Of a DNA stretch of 64,000 bases, positions 1 to 8,712 are shown in pieces. The position numbers were made by a program, and so were the translations under genes. Below the pieces are notes generated by a model. It searched no databases. It was not told the DNA's origin and worked only from the letters and a program-made list of their open reading frames with translations. Position 1 is the stretch's first letter, and each line of letters opens with the position of its first letter. Source of the DNA: Candidatus Bathyarchaeia archaeon (lineage in GTDB: Archaea > Thermoproteota > Bathyarchaeia > Bathyarchaeales > DTEX01); contig JAVZNR010000001.1 of NCBI GenBank assembly GCA_038882715.1, positions 115,668 through 179,667 of the forward strand, in the 5' to 3' direction.

Positions 1-1
1 A

Positions 2-757
2 TCATCCAACTTTAAGGATTACTTCTATCTGGCAGTCAGAAGGCATTCTCATCTTCTCCATCCACTCATTTCCGACAGCTATCATAGCAAATATCCCCGC
101 GACTTCAGCCTTCGCCTTATAGACAAGGTTTAGAAGAGCGTTTTGGGTCTCCCCACTCTTTATAATGTCGTCAACTATTAGGATGCTATCGCGCCTCTTA
201 ATCGCGTCCCTTGGAATATAAAGCGTTAAAGTGTACCCCGAATTGCTTAATACATATGTTTCCTCAAGGAACGATGAGACCCCAACCTCCTTATTTGACT
301 TCGCTATAACCAAGTTAACGCCTAAAGCATTGGCAACCATCGTTGCGAGAGGGACGCCGTCCACGGCGGCGGTTAAAACTTTCGTTATTCTTTTTCCAGC
401 GAACCTAGCTATCGCATAGTTTGCAGCCTGCCTTAAAAGTATTATGTCGCCTATGAGCAAGGTATTATCAAAATATCCGTCGCTGTTAAACTTTAACCTC
501 CTCTTGAACTCGTTCTCTAAGCCAACAATTTTCGATAGCGTGTTCCATAGCTGGCGAGCCCTTTCCTTGTTCGGTAGGACATGGCCTTTGGCATACCTGC
601 TTAAGACCGTTACGGGTAGATCGGTTTTAGCGGCGAGCTCTCTGTAAGTATAATATTTTTTAGCTGTTCGAAGCAACTCCACTGTTGCTAAACGAAATTT
701 TAAATCTTCGGTGTGGGTTGAAGCTTTAACCTCATCATATGTTAAATCGTGGAGCAT
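2..757 (-). CDS. HTH-phosphoribosyltransferase transcriptional regulator (GfcR/PyrE-like)
   Basis: This 251-residue protein joins an N-terminal helix-turn-helix (about residues 36-65, around YRELAAKTDLPVTVLSRYAKG) to a type I phosphoribosyltransferase fold. The PRPP-binding loop ILIVDDIIKSGE is at residues 192-203. Archaeal proteins with this architecture are annotated as PyrE-like or GfcR-type regulators, and they are thought to sense a phosphoribosylated or sugar-derived ligand rather than make orotidylate. The gene is complete: its stop lies at bases 2-4, and an ATG start at 757 follows a clear GGGAGGAG ribosome site. It is transcribed away from the AOR region. The regulated genes cannot be told from the sequence. 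Confidence 0.85.
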   Translation of the reverse strand: MLHDLTYDEVKASTHTEDLKFRLATVELLRTAKKYYTYRELAAKTDLPVTVLSRYAKGHVLPNKERARQLWNTLSKIVGLENEFKRRLKFNSDGYFDNTLLIGDIILLRQAANYAIARFAGKRITKVLTAAVDGVPLATMVANALGVNLVIAKSNKEVGVSSFLEETYVLSNSGYTLTLYIPRDAIKRRDSILIVDDIIKSGETQNALLNLVYKAKAEVAGIFAMIAVGNEWMEKMRMPSDCQIEVILKVG

Positions 758-1153
758 AACGTCTCCTCCCGCGCTGAATAATTCTGGATAGATCCGTTAT
801 AGAATAATTTTCTTTTCGTTTTCTTTTCAGTAGTTCGAAAACCAATCTCGTAAAGTTGGGCGAAAAAAATAAGAATTGACTTGAAATAAGATTGTTTTTC
901 GTTTAATTTTGTTATGAAGGTGATAGTCGTAAAGAATTTTAACGAAAAATGTGTAAGATTGCCTTTTTTACGCAGATGTTCCGCGTTCTAGTTTTGGACA
1001 TTATGAGGGAAGCAGTCTCGCAACATACGTGTTTCCTACTGTGGCAGGCGTTTGAACGATGTTAGAGAAGAGTTTTACCGTAATGATTAAGAGCCTCCTA
1101 ATGATAAATTACTTAAAACTCAGAGAAATTTATAGGAGAGGGTCAGCGATTAT
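758..1153. other. Divergent intergenic region, no gene seen
   Basis: About 400 AT-rich bases separate two divergent genes. No convincing ORF or RNA gene is visible. On the minus strand a strong ribosome site lies just before the start at 757. On the plus strand an A/T-rich element around 1108-1119 (attacttaaaac) sits about 40 bases before the start at 1154 and could be a TATA box, and GGAGAGGG at 1134-1141 is a likely ribosome site. The rest is unexplained. Confidence 0.5.
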
Positions 1154-1588
1154 ATGAGCGGCGAGCAGGGTTCGAGGAGGGGTAAGGTTAAGATCATATA
1201 TAAGCCGGCTAAAGAGATCGTTATACTTGACTATTTCCAGTTTTCCAGAGACGCCCTAGATCAAATGTTCGCCCGCCTTATACATTCGGGTCTACCGGTG
1301 ATAGCGCAGTGGGCTGAAGGATTAGTATTCGTGTATTTTCCTCTAACACCTGACACCAATGAGTTGATGGAGAATTATCTTAGGGGGAGAATTTTCTGGA
1401 GCTCCGTAAATTTTGCCTTAATGCCTAAATATTCCCCATCAATTAAAGTTGGCGGTTTAGAGATACCCGTCCTAGATGTCTCAGACCACCCAGTTTTAGT
1501 GGAAGTTGCACGATGGCTGAAGAAACACGCTAAACCAGACGTGAAAACGCCTACGGGCATCGTTAGAGGAGACCAGTTAACGCAATAA
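1154..1588 (+). CDS. Hypothetical protein upstream of AOR
   Basis: This 144-residue protein is not one I recognise. It has a charged N-terminus, then alternating hydrophobic stretches (for example KEIVILDYFQFS near 20-30 and QWAEGLVFVYFPL near 54-66) that look like a small alpha/beta domain. There is no signal peptide, membrane segment or Cys/His cluster. It lies about 100 bases before the aldehyde ferredoxin oxidoreductase gene, in the same direction, so it may belong to that locus. The ATG has a GGAGAGGG site 12 bases upstream, which supports translation. Function is unknown. Confidence 0.7.
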   Translation: MSGEQGSRRGKVKIIYKPAKEIVILDYFQFSRDALDQMFARLIHSGLPVIAQWAEGLVFVYFPLTPDTNELMENYLRGRIFWSSVNFALMPKYSPSIKVGGLEIPVLDVSDHPVLVEVARWLKKHAKPDVKTPTGIVRGDQLTQ

Positions 1589-1659
1589 TAACGTAAACCC
1601 CTTCTTAAATTAATAAAACAATAAATGATAAATATCGCCTCTACTTTAATTCTTCTAAT

Positions 1660-1676
1660 CCCTTAATAAGGGGAGG
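1660..1676 (+). promoter_or_regulatory. Dyad overlapping the AOR ribosome-binding site
   Basis: The sequence CCCTTA-A-TAAGGG (1660-1672) is a perfect inverted repeat, and its right arm runs into the GGGAGG ribosome site (1671-1676) that sets the TTG start of the AOR gene at 1685. In RNA only CCCT/AGGG would pair, around a five-base loop. It may be an operator or a weak occluding hairpin. A chance repeat is also possible. Confidence 0.35.
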
Positions 1677-1684
1677 AATGATGA

Positions 1685-3538
1685 TTGTTTGGTTACGCTG
1701 GTAGGATTTTAAGAGTGAACCTGTCAACTGGGAAGACTTCGCTTGAACCGCTGAAGGAGGAGATGGCAAAGAAGTATATTGGCGGCATAGGCTTAGGTAT
1801 AAGGCTACTAGTCGACAACTCAAAGCCCGGCATCGACCCGCTTAGCCCGGAGAACCCACTGATACTTACAACCGGGCCGCTCAGCGGTACAGTTGCGCCA
1901 ACGGGCGGTAATGGACACGCCTTCGTCGCTAAGTCTCCGTTGACCAATGGAGTTGGCGAAGCTAAGTCGCATGGTTTCTTCGGCGCTGAACTTAAGAGGG
2001 CTGGTTACGACGCGGTGATATTTGAGGGAAAAGCCGAGAAACCCGTCTACGTATGGATAGACGACGACAGCGTTCAGATAATGGATGCTAAACACCTTTG
2101 GGGTAAATCCCCGCAGGAGACCGAAGATATCATTAGGGAGGAGCTAGGCGACTATTATATTCGCGTAGCGGCGATAGGTTTAGCAGGCGAAAAGCTCTCG
2201 CGGATCGCATGCATAATCAATGATAAAACTAGAGCTGCTGGGAGATGCGGCCTGGGCGCCGTCATGGGGTCAAAGAACCTTAAAGCCATAGCTATTAGAG
2301 GAACTAAAGATGTCCCGGTAGCTAAGCCAGAAGAATTCTTAGAGTTTGTTAAGGTTCTGCATGAGAGGATGAAGGGGCCTGCAACAGTTAAGTATAGAAC
2401 TCTCGGAACACCGCAGAACGTTTTAGTCCACAATTCTCTCGGCTGCCTACCAACGAGGAACTTCACGAATGCCGTCTTCGAGGGCGCTGAGAAGGTTAGC
2501 GGCGAATACCTGAACATGCGCTTCGTAACTAAAATTATCGGCTGTTCCTCATGCGCGATGAGGTGCGAGCACATAGCTGTTGTGCCGGAAGGCCCATATA
2601 AAGGGACTATGGCTAGGGTTGAATATGAGCCGTTGTGGGCTTTCGGCCCCCACTGCGGCGTCGATCGGATGGATGCCATAATTAAGGCCATAGACCTATG
2701 TAATTATTATGGCATGGATTCGATATCAGCCGGTAACATTGTTGGCTTCGCAATGGATTGCTATGAGCATGGAATATTGACGAAAGATGATACTGGTGGA
2801 TTAGACCTGAAGTTCGGTAACGCTGAAGCAATTGTTAAGCTAACTGAGATGATGGGTAGGCGTGAGGGGCTAGGTAACATATTGGCTGAGGGCGTTAAAA
2901 GGGCTGCGGAAATCATTGGGAAAGGTGCCGAGAAGCTCGCTGTTCACATTAAGGGTCTTGAGATGACCGGCTACGACATTAGGGGGCTTAAGACAGCCGC
3001 CGTAGGCTACGCGGTCTCGTTCCGAGGAGCCGACCACAACAGGCATGGAGCCTACGCCCTAGACATAGCTGGGAAAGTTGACAGATTCAAGTTTGAGAAG
3101 GGTAGATCTAAGCTGGTTATTGAGATAGAGGACCTATATACAATAATTGATTCGCTCATAGTCTGCAAGTTCTCCAGAGGGGTCTACTATAAGGGGTTTG
3201 AGGATCTAGCCAAATATTATGTGCTTGTAACCGGAATGGAGATGACGGCTGAAGAGTTGAGGCGGGCTGGCGAGAGAATAAGCAATCTGGCGAGACTATA
3301 TAATATTAGAGAAGGGTTCACGAGGAAAGATGATCATCTGCCAATCAAAGTTATGACGACACCGATACCAGACGAAACAGTGTCGAAGGGAAGCTACATA
3401 ACTCAAGAGGAGCTAGACTTTATGCTTGACGATTACTATGCGCATAGGGGCTGGACAAGGGAAGGGATCCCAACCCTTGAGAAGCTCAATGAGCTAGGTC
3501 TGGAGGATTTGGCGTACATCGTTAGGGATAAGTTTTAA
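1685..3538 (+). CDS. aor: Tungsten-dependent aldehyde:ferredoxin oxidoreductase
   Basis: This 617-residue enzyme oxidises aldehydes to carboxylic acids and passes the electrons to ferredoxin, using a tungsten bis-pterin cofactor and one [4Fe-4S] cluster. The N-terminus MFGYAGRILRVNLSTGK is typical of the family. Cys287, Cys290 and Cys294 (CSSCAMRC) plus Cys494 (DSLIVCKF) match the cluster ligands of the Pyrococcus furiosus enzyme almost exactly in spacing. The pterin region GRCGLGAVMGSKNLKAIA lies at 187-204 and EYEPLWAFGP at 313-322. Translation starts at TTG with GGGAGG 8 bases before it. The ferredoxin gene 44 bases downstream is its likely electron acceptor, and the moeA and mobB genes elsewhere in the window would serve its cofactor. 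The aldehyde substrate is unknown. Confidence 0.95.
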   Translation: MFGYAGRILRVNLSTGKTSLEPLKEEMAKKYIGGIGLGIRLLVDNSKPGIDPLSPENPLILTTGPLSGTVAPTGGNGHAFVAKSPLTNGVGEAKSHGFFGAELKRAGYDAVIFEGKAEKPVYVWIDDDSVQIMDAKHLWGKSPQETEDIIREELGDYYIRVAAIGLAGEKLSRIACIINDKTRAAGRCGLGAVMGSKNLKAIAIRGTKDVPVAKPEEFLEFVKVLHERMKGPATVKYRTLGTPQNVLVHNSLGCLPTRNFTNAVFEGAEKVSGEYLNMRFVTKIIGCSSCAMRCEHIAVVPEGPYKGTMARVEYEPLWAFGPHCGVDRMDAIIKAIDLCNYYGMDSISAGNIVGFAMDCYEHGILTKDDTGGLDLKFGNAEAIVKLTEMMGRREGLGNILAEGVKRAAEIIGKGAEKLAVHIKGLEMTGYDIRGLKTAAVGYAVSFRGADHNRHGAYALDIAGKVDRFKFEKGRSKLVIEIEDLYTIIDSLIVCKFSRGVYYKGFEDLAKYYVLVTGMEMTAEELRRAGERISNLARLYNIREGFTRKDDHLPIKVMTTPIPDETVSKGSYITQEELDFMLDDYYAHRGWTREGIPTLEKLNELGLEDLAYIVRDKF

Positions 3539-3582
3539 TAACAGTGTTAAATTAATTTGAAAAACTATATGGGAGGAATAGC

Positions 3583-4071
3583 ATGTCCCATATACATGCG
3601 AGAAAGTTTGTTTCAGCTGACCCAGATAAATGCGTTGGATGCAGCGTATGTGAATACATATGTTCATTCGAGAAAGAAAAGGTATTTAACCCCCTCAAAT
3701 CGCGTATAAGGGTTGTCCGATTAGACACTATTGTGAATATGTCTATCGCATGCAGGTTATGCGAGGACGCGCCATGTGTAGCGGCATGCCCACGCGACGC
3801 GCTTAAGCAATCTGAAGAGACAGGTATAGTGATGGTTGATGAAGACAAGTGTAACGGATGTGGATGGTGCATTGAAGCATGCGATTATGGCGCAATAATG
3901 CTTCACCCGGATAAAAAGGTCGTATTCGTATGCGACACATGTAATGGAAGCCCTAAGTGCGTGGAATGGTGCCCGGAGAAAGCCTTAGACTTCATCACTA
4001 AGGATGTTCTAGCCCAGAAATCAAGAATATCCGCAGTAAAGAAGCTCTTCCAAGAAGTGTTAAGAGCGTAA
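3583..4071 (+). CDS. Polyferredoxin with four [4Fe-4S] clusters, AOR partner
   Basis: This 162-residue iron-sulfur protein carries enough cysteines for four [4Fe-4S] clusters, in segments such as CVGCSVCEYIC, CRLCEDAPCVAACP, CNGCGWCIEAC and CDTCNGSPKCVEWCP. It has the layout of HycB/DmsB-like electron-transfer subunits and contains no membrane segment. It follows the AOR gene by 44 bases, with a GGGAGG ribosome site before its ATG, so it is probably co-transcribed and carries electrons from the tungsten enzyme to further acceptors. A close paralog lies at 50189-50842 beside a cofactor gene. The electron-transfer role follows from the family; the pairing with AOR is inferred from position. Confidence 0.9.
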   Translation: MSHIHARKFVSADPDKCVGCSVCEYICSFEKEKVFNPLKSRIRVVRLDTIVNMSIACRLCEDAPCVAACPRDALKQSEETGIVMVDEDKCNGCGWCIEACDYGAIMLHPDKKVVFVCDTCNGSPKCVEWCPEKALDFITKDVLAQKSRISAVKKLFQEVLRA

Positions 4072-4153
4072 ACCTCATCAAATCCATTCATTTTTCCATA
4101 ATTTTTGGCTTTAAAACGATTTTTCAGCGTAAAATGTATATTATATTTTGTCT

Positions 4154-4717
4154 CTACGAATTCAGCCTTAAGTCTTTGATAAGCATTCCTGGGTTGGATG
4201 CGAGGTGATGGTGCACATTAACAATAACCTCTAGATCTCGAACTACTATCTGTAGGATGAGGAAAACTCTCCAAGACCGTTCATCTGAGCAATTGTTTAA
4301 GTCCGCTGCAATATGCTTTAGAAGGCTGGATACAATGCATATCACGTCCGCGATCTCCGTGAGCTTATATGACAGCCAGAAGGCCCCGCGCCTTCCACCA
4401 GAACCCTGCTCTTTAATGAGGCTCTCAAATACTCCTCTAATGTTTTCCAGAGTTTCAACTGATATCGCGCCAAGTATCCTTCGCATGTATTCATCTCCCG
4501 GTCTCTCCCTGAGTTCTATACCGACCTCCTCGAGAGCCACTTTAAGATGATCAATTATGATCCTGATCCTTTTACTTGCAAGCATTAAATGAAACCTTAG
4601 TCCCCCATCAGCCCTATTTACAGCGTTCTCAAAAAAATCTAAAATATCTGTCATAATCCAATAGAAGGCGAAAAGAAGCTGAAAACTACCATGAGCTGAA
4701 TCAGCGCCCTTTAACAT
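4154..4717 (-). CDS. Hypothetical helical protein
   Basis: This 187-residue protein is not one I recognise. It appears mostly alpha-helical, with amphipathic stretches such as RIRIIIDHLKVALEEVG near residues 50-66 and long helices in the second half. There is a conserved-looking VNVHHH near the C-terminus. No signal peptide or cysteine motif is visible. It is divergent from the trp operon, and its ATG at 4717 lies about 70 bases from the nearest trp promoter element, so the two may share an upstream control region. A regulatory role in tryptophan synthesis would be a guess. Confidence 0.65.
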   Translation of the reverse strand: MLKGADSAHGSFQLLFAFYWIMTDILDFFENAVNRADGGLRFHLMLASKRIRIIIDHLKVALEEVGIELRERPGDEYMRRILGAISVETLENIRGVFESLIKEQGSGGRRGAFWLSYKLTEIADVICIVSSLLKHIAADLNNCSDERSWRVFLILQIVVRDLEVIVNVHHHLASNPGMLIKDLRLNS

Positions 4718-4788
4718 TTCTTACAACTCCAGCATTACAGGTGAAAATAAACTTAGATGCCAATATTTAAAGATTGTATGTTAACTTT

Positions 4789-4843
4789 TGTACAGAAAAG
4801 ATTTAAATAAAACATTTGTATACATTTTTGGCCGTTATGTACG
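4789..4843 (+). promoter_or_regulatory. trp operon promoter with TGTACA-like boxes
   Basis: A strong TATA box (atttaaataaaa, about 4801-4812) is flanked by TGTACA at 4789-4794, the palindrome TGTATACA at 4817-4824 and TGTACG at 4838-4843. In Methanothermobacter the repressor TrpY binds TRP boxes of consensus TGTACA around the trp promoter, so a similar control is plausible here. No TrpY-like gene lies in the window. Confidence 0.5.
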
Positions 4844-4955
4844 GTGATGCGTATGGGTGATCTAGTTTGGCGCACAATACGAATCCCTTAGGCGTGAATC
4901 CTCAAAGCCAGTAAGATTTAGAAGACTTCCGAGCAGGCGGCCTCTCGACGTATTC

Positions 4956-6239
4956 TTGAATCTCTGCGACGACTATGATTATATCTTTCTGCTTGAATCG
5001 ATGGGCGACGACGGGAATAGATCCCGCTTCTCTTTCATAGGTTTTGAGCCTGAGGTAACTGTGACTATCAAGGATGGGGTTGCGCGTGTAGGCGAAGATC
5101 ATATGAAAATTGATGATCCACTCAGCGTTATCGAAGCGTTTATAAGTGGAGCTAAGCCCTGCGACAACTACTTTAGGTATATTGGTGGAGCTGTTGGATA
5201 CATATCCTATGACGCTGTGCGCTACTGGGAGAAATTGCCATATAAATCCGTAGATGATTTGGGTTTTCCCGACGTTGAGGTCGGCATATATAGCGATGGA
5301 ATAATCTTCGATCACCTAAATAACGACGCATTCTATTTCTATAGGGGCGAGGATAAGTATAGTGACATCATAAAGAAGATTTATAGGGAGATAAACATAC
5401 CTGCGTTGTCTTTCTCAACGCCGAAAGTTAACATGAGCAGAGACCGCTACAACACTATCATCGATAGAGCAAAGGGATACATTTTTGCAGGAGACATTTT
5501 TCAAGTCGTGCTTTCTAAAAGGTATAGCGCAAGCTATAGAGGCGGTTTCCAAAGATTCTACTTAAATCTGAGAAGGATTAACCCGTCGCCATACATGTAT
5601 TTCCTCAAGATGAACGATCGGTTCATAATTGGCTCAAGCCCAGAAACCCTCGTTAAGGTGGAAGGCGATCTAATCGAGACTTACCCTATAGCCGGGACAA
5701 GACCTGTAACCGGAAACCATGAGAAGGATGCTGTTCTAGAGAAAGAATTACTTCAAGATCCGAAAGAGATAGCGGAACACGTGATGCTTCTAGATTTAGC
5801 TAGGAATGATCTCGGCAAAGTCTCAGAGTTCAACACCGTTAAAGTTGCCGAGTTCATGAGAATTCATAGGTATAGCCACGTTCAGCACATAGTTTCTAGG
5901 GTTATTGGCAGACTGAGAAGGGGTTGCGACTGCTTTGATGCCTTGAGAGCCGTATTTCCAGCGGGCACAGTTTCCGGGGCTCCCAAAGTTAGGGCTATGG
6001 AGATTATTGATGATCTTGAAATGGTTCGTAGGGGGCCCTATGCTGGCGCCGTAGGCTACTTCTCCTATAATGGTAACATGGATTTCGCGATAACGATACG
6101 AACTCTATTCGCCAAAGACGGCAAACTGCACATACAGGTTGGCAGCGGCATAGTTGCAGACTCAACAGCCGAGAATGAGTGGCTTGAGACCGAGTTTAAG
6201 GCTAGAGCCCTAATGAAAGCTTTAGAAGAATCCGAATGA
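4956..6239 (+). CDS. trpE: Anthranilate synthase component I
   Basis: This subunit makes anthranilate from chorismate with ammonia supplied by TrpG. The chorismate-binding domain is intact (INPSPYMYFLK, IGSSPETLVK, PIAGTRPVTG, DLARNDLGKV, FPAGTVSGAPKVRAMEII, and GSGIVADS near the end). The LLES motif for tryptophan feedback binding is present at residues 12-15 of this reading. The TTG at 4956 is the only start codon in frame, but in-frame sequence back to 4866 also reads like a TrpE N-terminus (RPLDVF just before the TTG). About 15-20 residues therefore seem to be missing or reached by another route. The stop overlaps the first possible trpG start. Confidence 0.93.
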   Translation: MNLCDDYDYIFLLESMGDDGNRSRFSFIGFEPEVTVTIKDGVARVGEDHMKIDDPLSVIEAFISGAKPCDNYFRYIGGAVGYISYDAVRYWEKLPYKSVDDLGFPDVEVGIYSDGIIFDHLNNDAFYFYRGEDKYSDIIKKIYREINIPALSFSTPKVNMSRDRYNTIIDRAKGYIFAGDIFQVVLSKRYSASYRGGFQRFYLNLRRINPSPYMYFLKMNDRFIIGSSPETLVKVEGDLIETYPIAGTRPVTGNHEKDAVLEKELLQDPKEIAEHVMLLDLARNDLGKVSEFNTVKVAEFMRIHRYSHVQHIVSRVIGRLRRGCDCFDALRAVFPAGTVSGAPKVRAMEIIDDLEMVRRGPYAGAVGYFSYNGNMDFAITIRTLFAKDGKLHIQVGSGIVADSTAENEWLETEFKARALMKALEESE

Positions 6240-6259
6240 ATGCTCTGGAGGTGTTATGG

Positions 6260-6856
6260 TTGAAGGTTCTTATAATAGACAATTACGATTCATTCGTATA
6301 TAACATTGTTCAATACGTTGGTGAGCTAGGCGGCGAACCAATAATTTACAGGAACAATGAAATAACCTTAAGGAAAGCAGCGGAAATCAGTCCAGAAAGG
6401 ATAATCATTTCGCCGGGTCCGGGCAACCCGGCTGACAGAAGATATTTCGGGGTGTGCTCCGACATACTGTTGACTTTAAGCGTGAAAGTGCCGACTCTAG
6501 GCGTTTGCCTCGGGCATCAGGGGATAATATATGTCTTCGGCGGCAGAATAATTCCGGCTAAAAGGGTTATGCATGGGAAAACAAGCTTGATCTCGCATGA
6601 TGGAAAGGGGATTTTTAAGGGCGTTGAAAATCCCTTCGAGGCCACAAGATACCATTCGCTTGTCGGCGATGAGGCCTCGCTGCCATCCTGCCTAGAGGTT
6701 ACGGCCAGATCGCTAGATGATGGTGAGATTATGGGCGTTAGGCATAGGCTGTACCCTATAGAAGGCATACAGTTCCATCCGGAATCGATACTGACCCCTG
6801 AAGGAAAGAAGATAATTAAGAATTTCTTGGACTGGGGGTGCAAACATGATAGTTGA
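6260..6856 (+). CDS. trpG: Anthranilate synthase glutamine amidotransferase subunit
   Basis: This class I glutamine amidotransferase releases ammonia from glutamine for TrpE. The family N-terminus KVLIIDNYDSFVYNIVQY comes directly after the chosen TTG at 6260, which has GGAGGTG (6247-6253) six bases upstream. An ATG at 6236 would add eight residues unlike the family and overlap the trpE stop. The nucleophilic Cys83 sits in GVCLGHQG, and the His and Glu of the triad are in FHPES near residues 171-174. It is third-party free: no TrpD domain is fused to it. The gene overlaps trpD by 11 bases. Confidence 0.93.
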   Translation: MKVLIIDNYDSFVYNIVQYVGELGGEPIIYRNNEITLRKAAEISPERIIISPGPGNPADRRYFGVCSDILLTLSVKVPTLGVCLGHQGIIYVFGGRIIPAKRVMHGKTSLISHDGKGIFKGVENPFEATRYHSLVGDEASLPSCLEVTARSLDDGEIMGVRHRLYPIEGIQFHPESILTPEGKKIIKNFLDWGCKHDS

Positions 6857-7907
6857 CTGCATAAGGAAGGTTGTTGAGGGCGAAAACCTAACGCCTCAAG
6901 AGGCATGTGAAGTGATGAGGGAGATAATGAGCGGCGCGGCAACCCCGTCTCAGATAGCGGCCATTTTAACCGCGATGAGGATGAAGGGCGAAACTGTGGA
7001 GGAAATATCAGCTTTCGCATCAGTGATGAGAGAATTCTGCAACACCATTAAACCGAACGTTAGGGGGCGGGTTATCGATACATGTGGAACCGGAGGAGAT
7101 AAAATAAAGACATTTAATGTGAGTACGTTAACCGCTCTCGTTGCCGCTGGAGCCGGCGTCCCAGTTGCCAAGCATGGAAACCGTTCAGTAACAAGTAAAA
7201 TCGGGAGCGCAGATCTCCTAGAACGATTAGGCTTAAACCTCAACGTTGAGCCAGAAGTTGTTAAGAGATCCATAGAGGAGATAGGGATAGGCTTCATGTT
7301 TGCGCCCAAGTTCCATCCAGCTATGAAGTACGCGGCTGGACCGCGCAGGGAAATCGCTATAAGAACAGTCTTTAACCTTCTTGGACCCTTAACTAACCCT
7401 GCTGGGGTAAAAGCGCAGCTCCTTGGCGTCTTCGATGAGGCTCTGCTTAAACCTATCACGCTAGTCCTTAAAAGACTTGGTTGCGAGGAGGCTATGGTAG
7501 CGCATGGAGCCGACGGTCTCGATGAAATCTCAATAATTGGTAAAACTTCTGTGGCTTGGCTTAAAAACAACAATATAATGTTTCTTGAGCTGACCCCAAA
7601 GGACTTCGGCGTAGAGGCGGCTAGGGCTTCAGATTTAGTTGTGCAAAGCCCCGAAGAATGTGTCGAACTATCGTTCAAACTGCTGTACTGTAGCCCGAAA
7701 ATCGATGACCCCAAGCTCCGCATGGTCCTCGTAAACTCGTCTGCAGCGTTGATTATTGGGGGGAAAGCCGACGATTTTAAGTACGGCGTCGAGCTCGCTA
7801 TGGAATCTATTGCGAGCGGCTCAGCATACAAGAAACTTAGAGAGCTAATTAAGAGGTATGGCGGCAATCCCTCAATACTCGAGGAGCTTGAGAAGAAGTA
7901 TGGTTGA
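6846..7907 (+). CDS. trpD: Anthranilate phosphoribosyltransferase
   Basis: This 353-residue enzyme transfers phosphoribose from PRPP to anthranilate. The diagnostic PRPP loop GTGGDKIKTFNVST starts at residue 81, and KHGNRSVTSKIG at 109-120 is the second family signature. The length is normal for a stand-alone TrpD. The ATG lies inside the end of trpG, and the stop overlaps the trpC start, so the cistrons are probably translationally coupled. It acts in the cytoplasm as step two of tryptophan synthesis. Confidence 0.95.
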   Translation: MIVDCIRKVVEGENLTPQEACEVMREIMSGAATPSQIAAILTAMRMKGETVEEISAFASVMREFCNTIKPNVRGRVIDTCGTGGDKIKTFNVSTLTALVAAGAGVPVAKHGNRSVTSKIGSADLLERLGLNLNVEPEVVKRSIEEIGIGFMFAPKFHPAMKYAAGPRREIAIRTVFNLLGPLTNPAGVKAQLLGVFDEALLKPITLVLKRLGCEEAMVAHGADGLDEISIIGKTSVAWLKNNNIMFLELTPKDFGVEAARASDLVVQSPEECVELSFKLLYCSPKIDDPKLRMVLVNSSAALIIGGKADDFKYGVELAMESIASGSAYKKLRELIKRYGGNPSILEELEKKYG

Positions 7908-8712
7908 CTTTTTAGATCTGCTGGCTAAGGCTGCTATGGAGAACATTCGGGAAGGCTACTATAGTCGGCACAGCGCTTCAGGGAGCCTTAACCAACATGG
8001 GAAGAGAAGCCTTAGGGATGCTATACTTGGCTGCAGAAGAGCTGCCATAGTGCCGGAGATTAAGTTCGCTTCACCCTCAGCCGGGATTCTAAGGGCGGAT
8101 AAAAGCGATGTGGAATCTATTGCCAGAGAAATGGTTTCTGCAGGAGCCGTTGGAATATCTGTTCTGACAGAGCCAAAGTACTTTTCCGGTTCACTTGAAA
8201 CTTTTATTAAAGTCCGTCTATCAGTTGACGCGCCGCTTCTTATGAAGGATATAATTTTAAGCCGGTGTCAAATCGATGCTGCGCGTAGATTAGGCGCAGA
8301 CGCCATACTTTTAATAGTCTCCATCTTTGAGCGCGGGTACTGTGAAATGGGGATCGATGAGATGATAGATTACTCTCACAGCATGGGGCTTGAAGTCTTG
8401 TTGGAAACTCATGATCCTAGCGAGTTTAAGACAGCGTTGTCGACGAAAGCCGATATGATAGGGATAAATAACAGGGACCTAAGAACCCTTAAAGTAGATA
8501 TTAATACAACTAAAGCCATATTGGAGAAAGCTGGTAGGCTTAGGGTTGAAGGCAGGCCGATAATCAGCGAGAGCGGAATAAAATCGCCTGAAGATATATG
8601 TTTCCTGAGAAAATATGGCGTGGACGCTTTTCTGATCGGAACGGCTGTCATGTCCGCTAAAAACATTAGAGACTTTGTTACGCGTCTGGTGAACGCTTAT
8701 GAGAAGGGTTAG
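7900..8712 (+). CDS. trpC: Indole-3-glycerol phosphate synthase
   Basis: This (beta/alpha)8 enzyme closes the indole ring from the TrpF product. Family motifs are PEIKFASPSAG, ISVLTEPKYF, LLMKDIILS, GINNRDLRTLKVD and ISESGIKSPED. The ATG at 7900 overlaps the last 8 bases of trpD and begins MVDFLDLLAKAA, like other IGPS proteins. An upstream in-frame ATG at 7858 would give 14 extra residues lying inside trpD and is less likely. The gene overlaps trpF by 14 bases. Confidence 0.94.
   Translation: MVDFLDLLAKAAMENIREGYYSRHSASGSLNQHGKRSLRDAILGCRRAAIVPEIKFASPSAGILRADKSDVESIAREMVSAGAVGISVLTEPKYFSGSLETFIKVRLSVDAPLLMKDIILSRCQIDAARRLGADAILLIVSIFERGYCEMGIDEMIDYSHSMGLEVLLETHDPSEFKTALSTKADMIGINNRDLRTLKVDINTTKAILEKAGRLRVEGRPIISESGIKSPEDICFLRKYGVDAFLIGTAVMSAKNIRDFVTRLVNAYEKG

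Noticed and set aside
2155..2691. Antisense reading of 178 codons inside the AOR gene
   Set aside because: AOR motifs on the plus strand cover the region completely; the antisense reading is a shadow.
4847..4891. Short ORF before trpE as an attenuation leader peptide
   Set aside because: It has only one Trp codon and no terminator/antiterminator pair is visible; attenuation of this type is not established in archaea. It is kept only as part of the trpE start question.
6950..7867. Long antisense reading (305 codons) opposite trpD
   Set aside because: trpD is unmistakable on the plus strand; the antisense frame is serine- and proline-rich and is a shadow of it.
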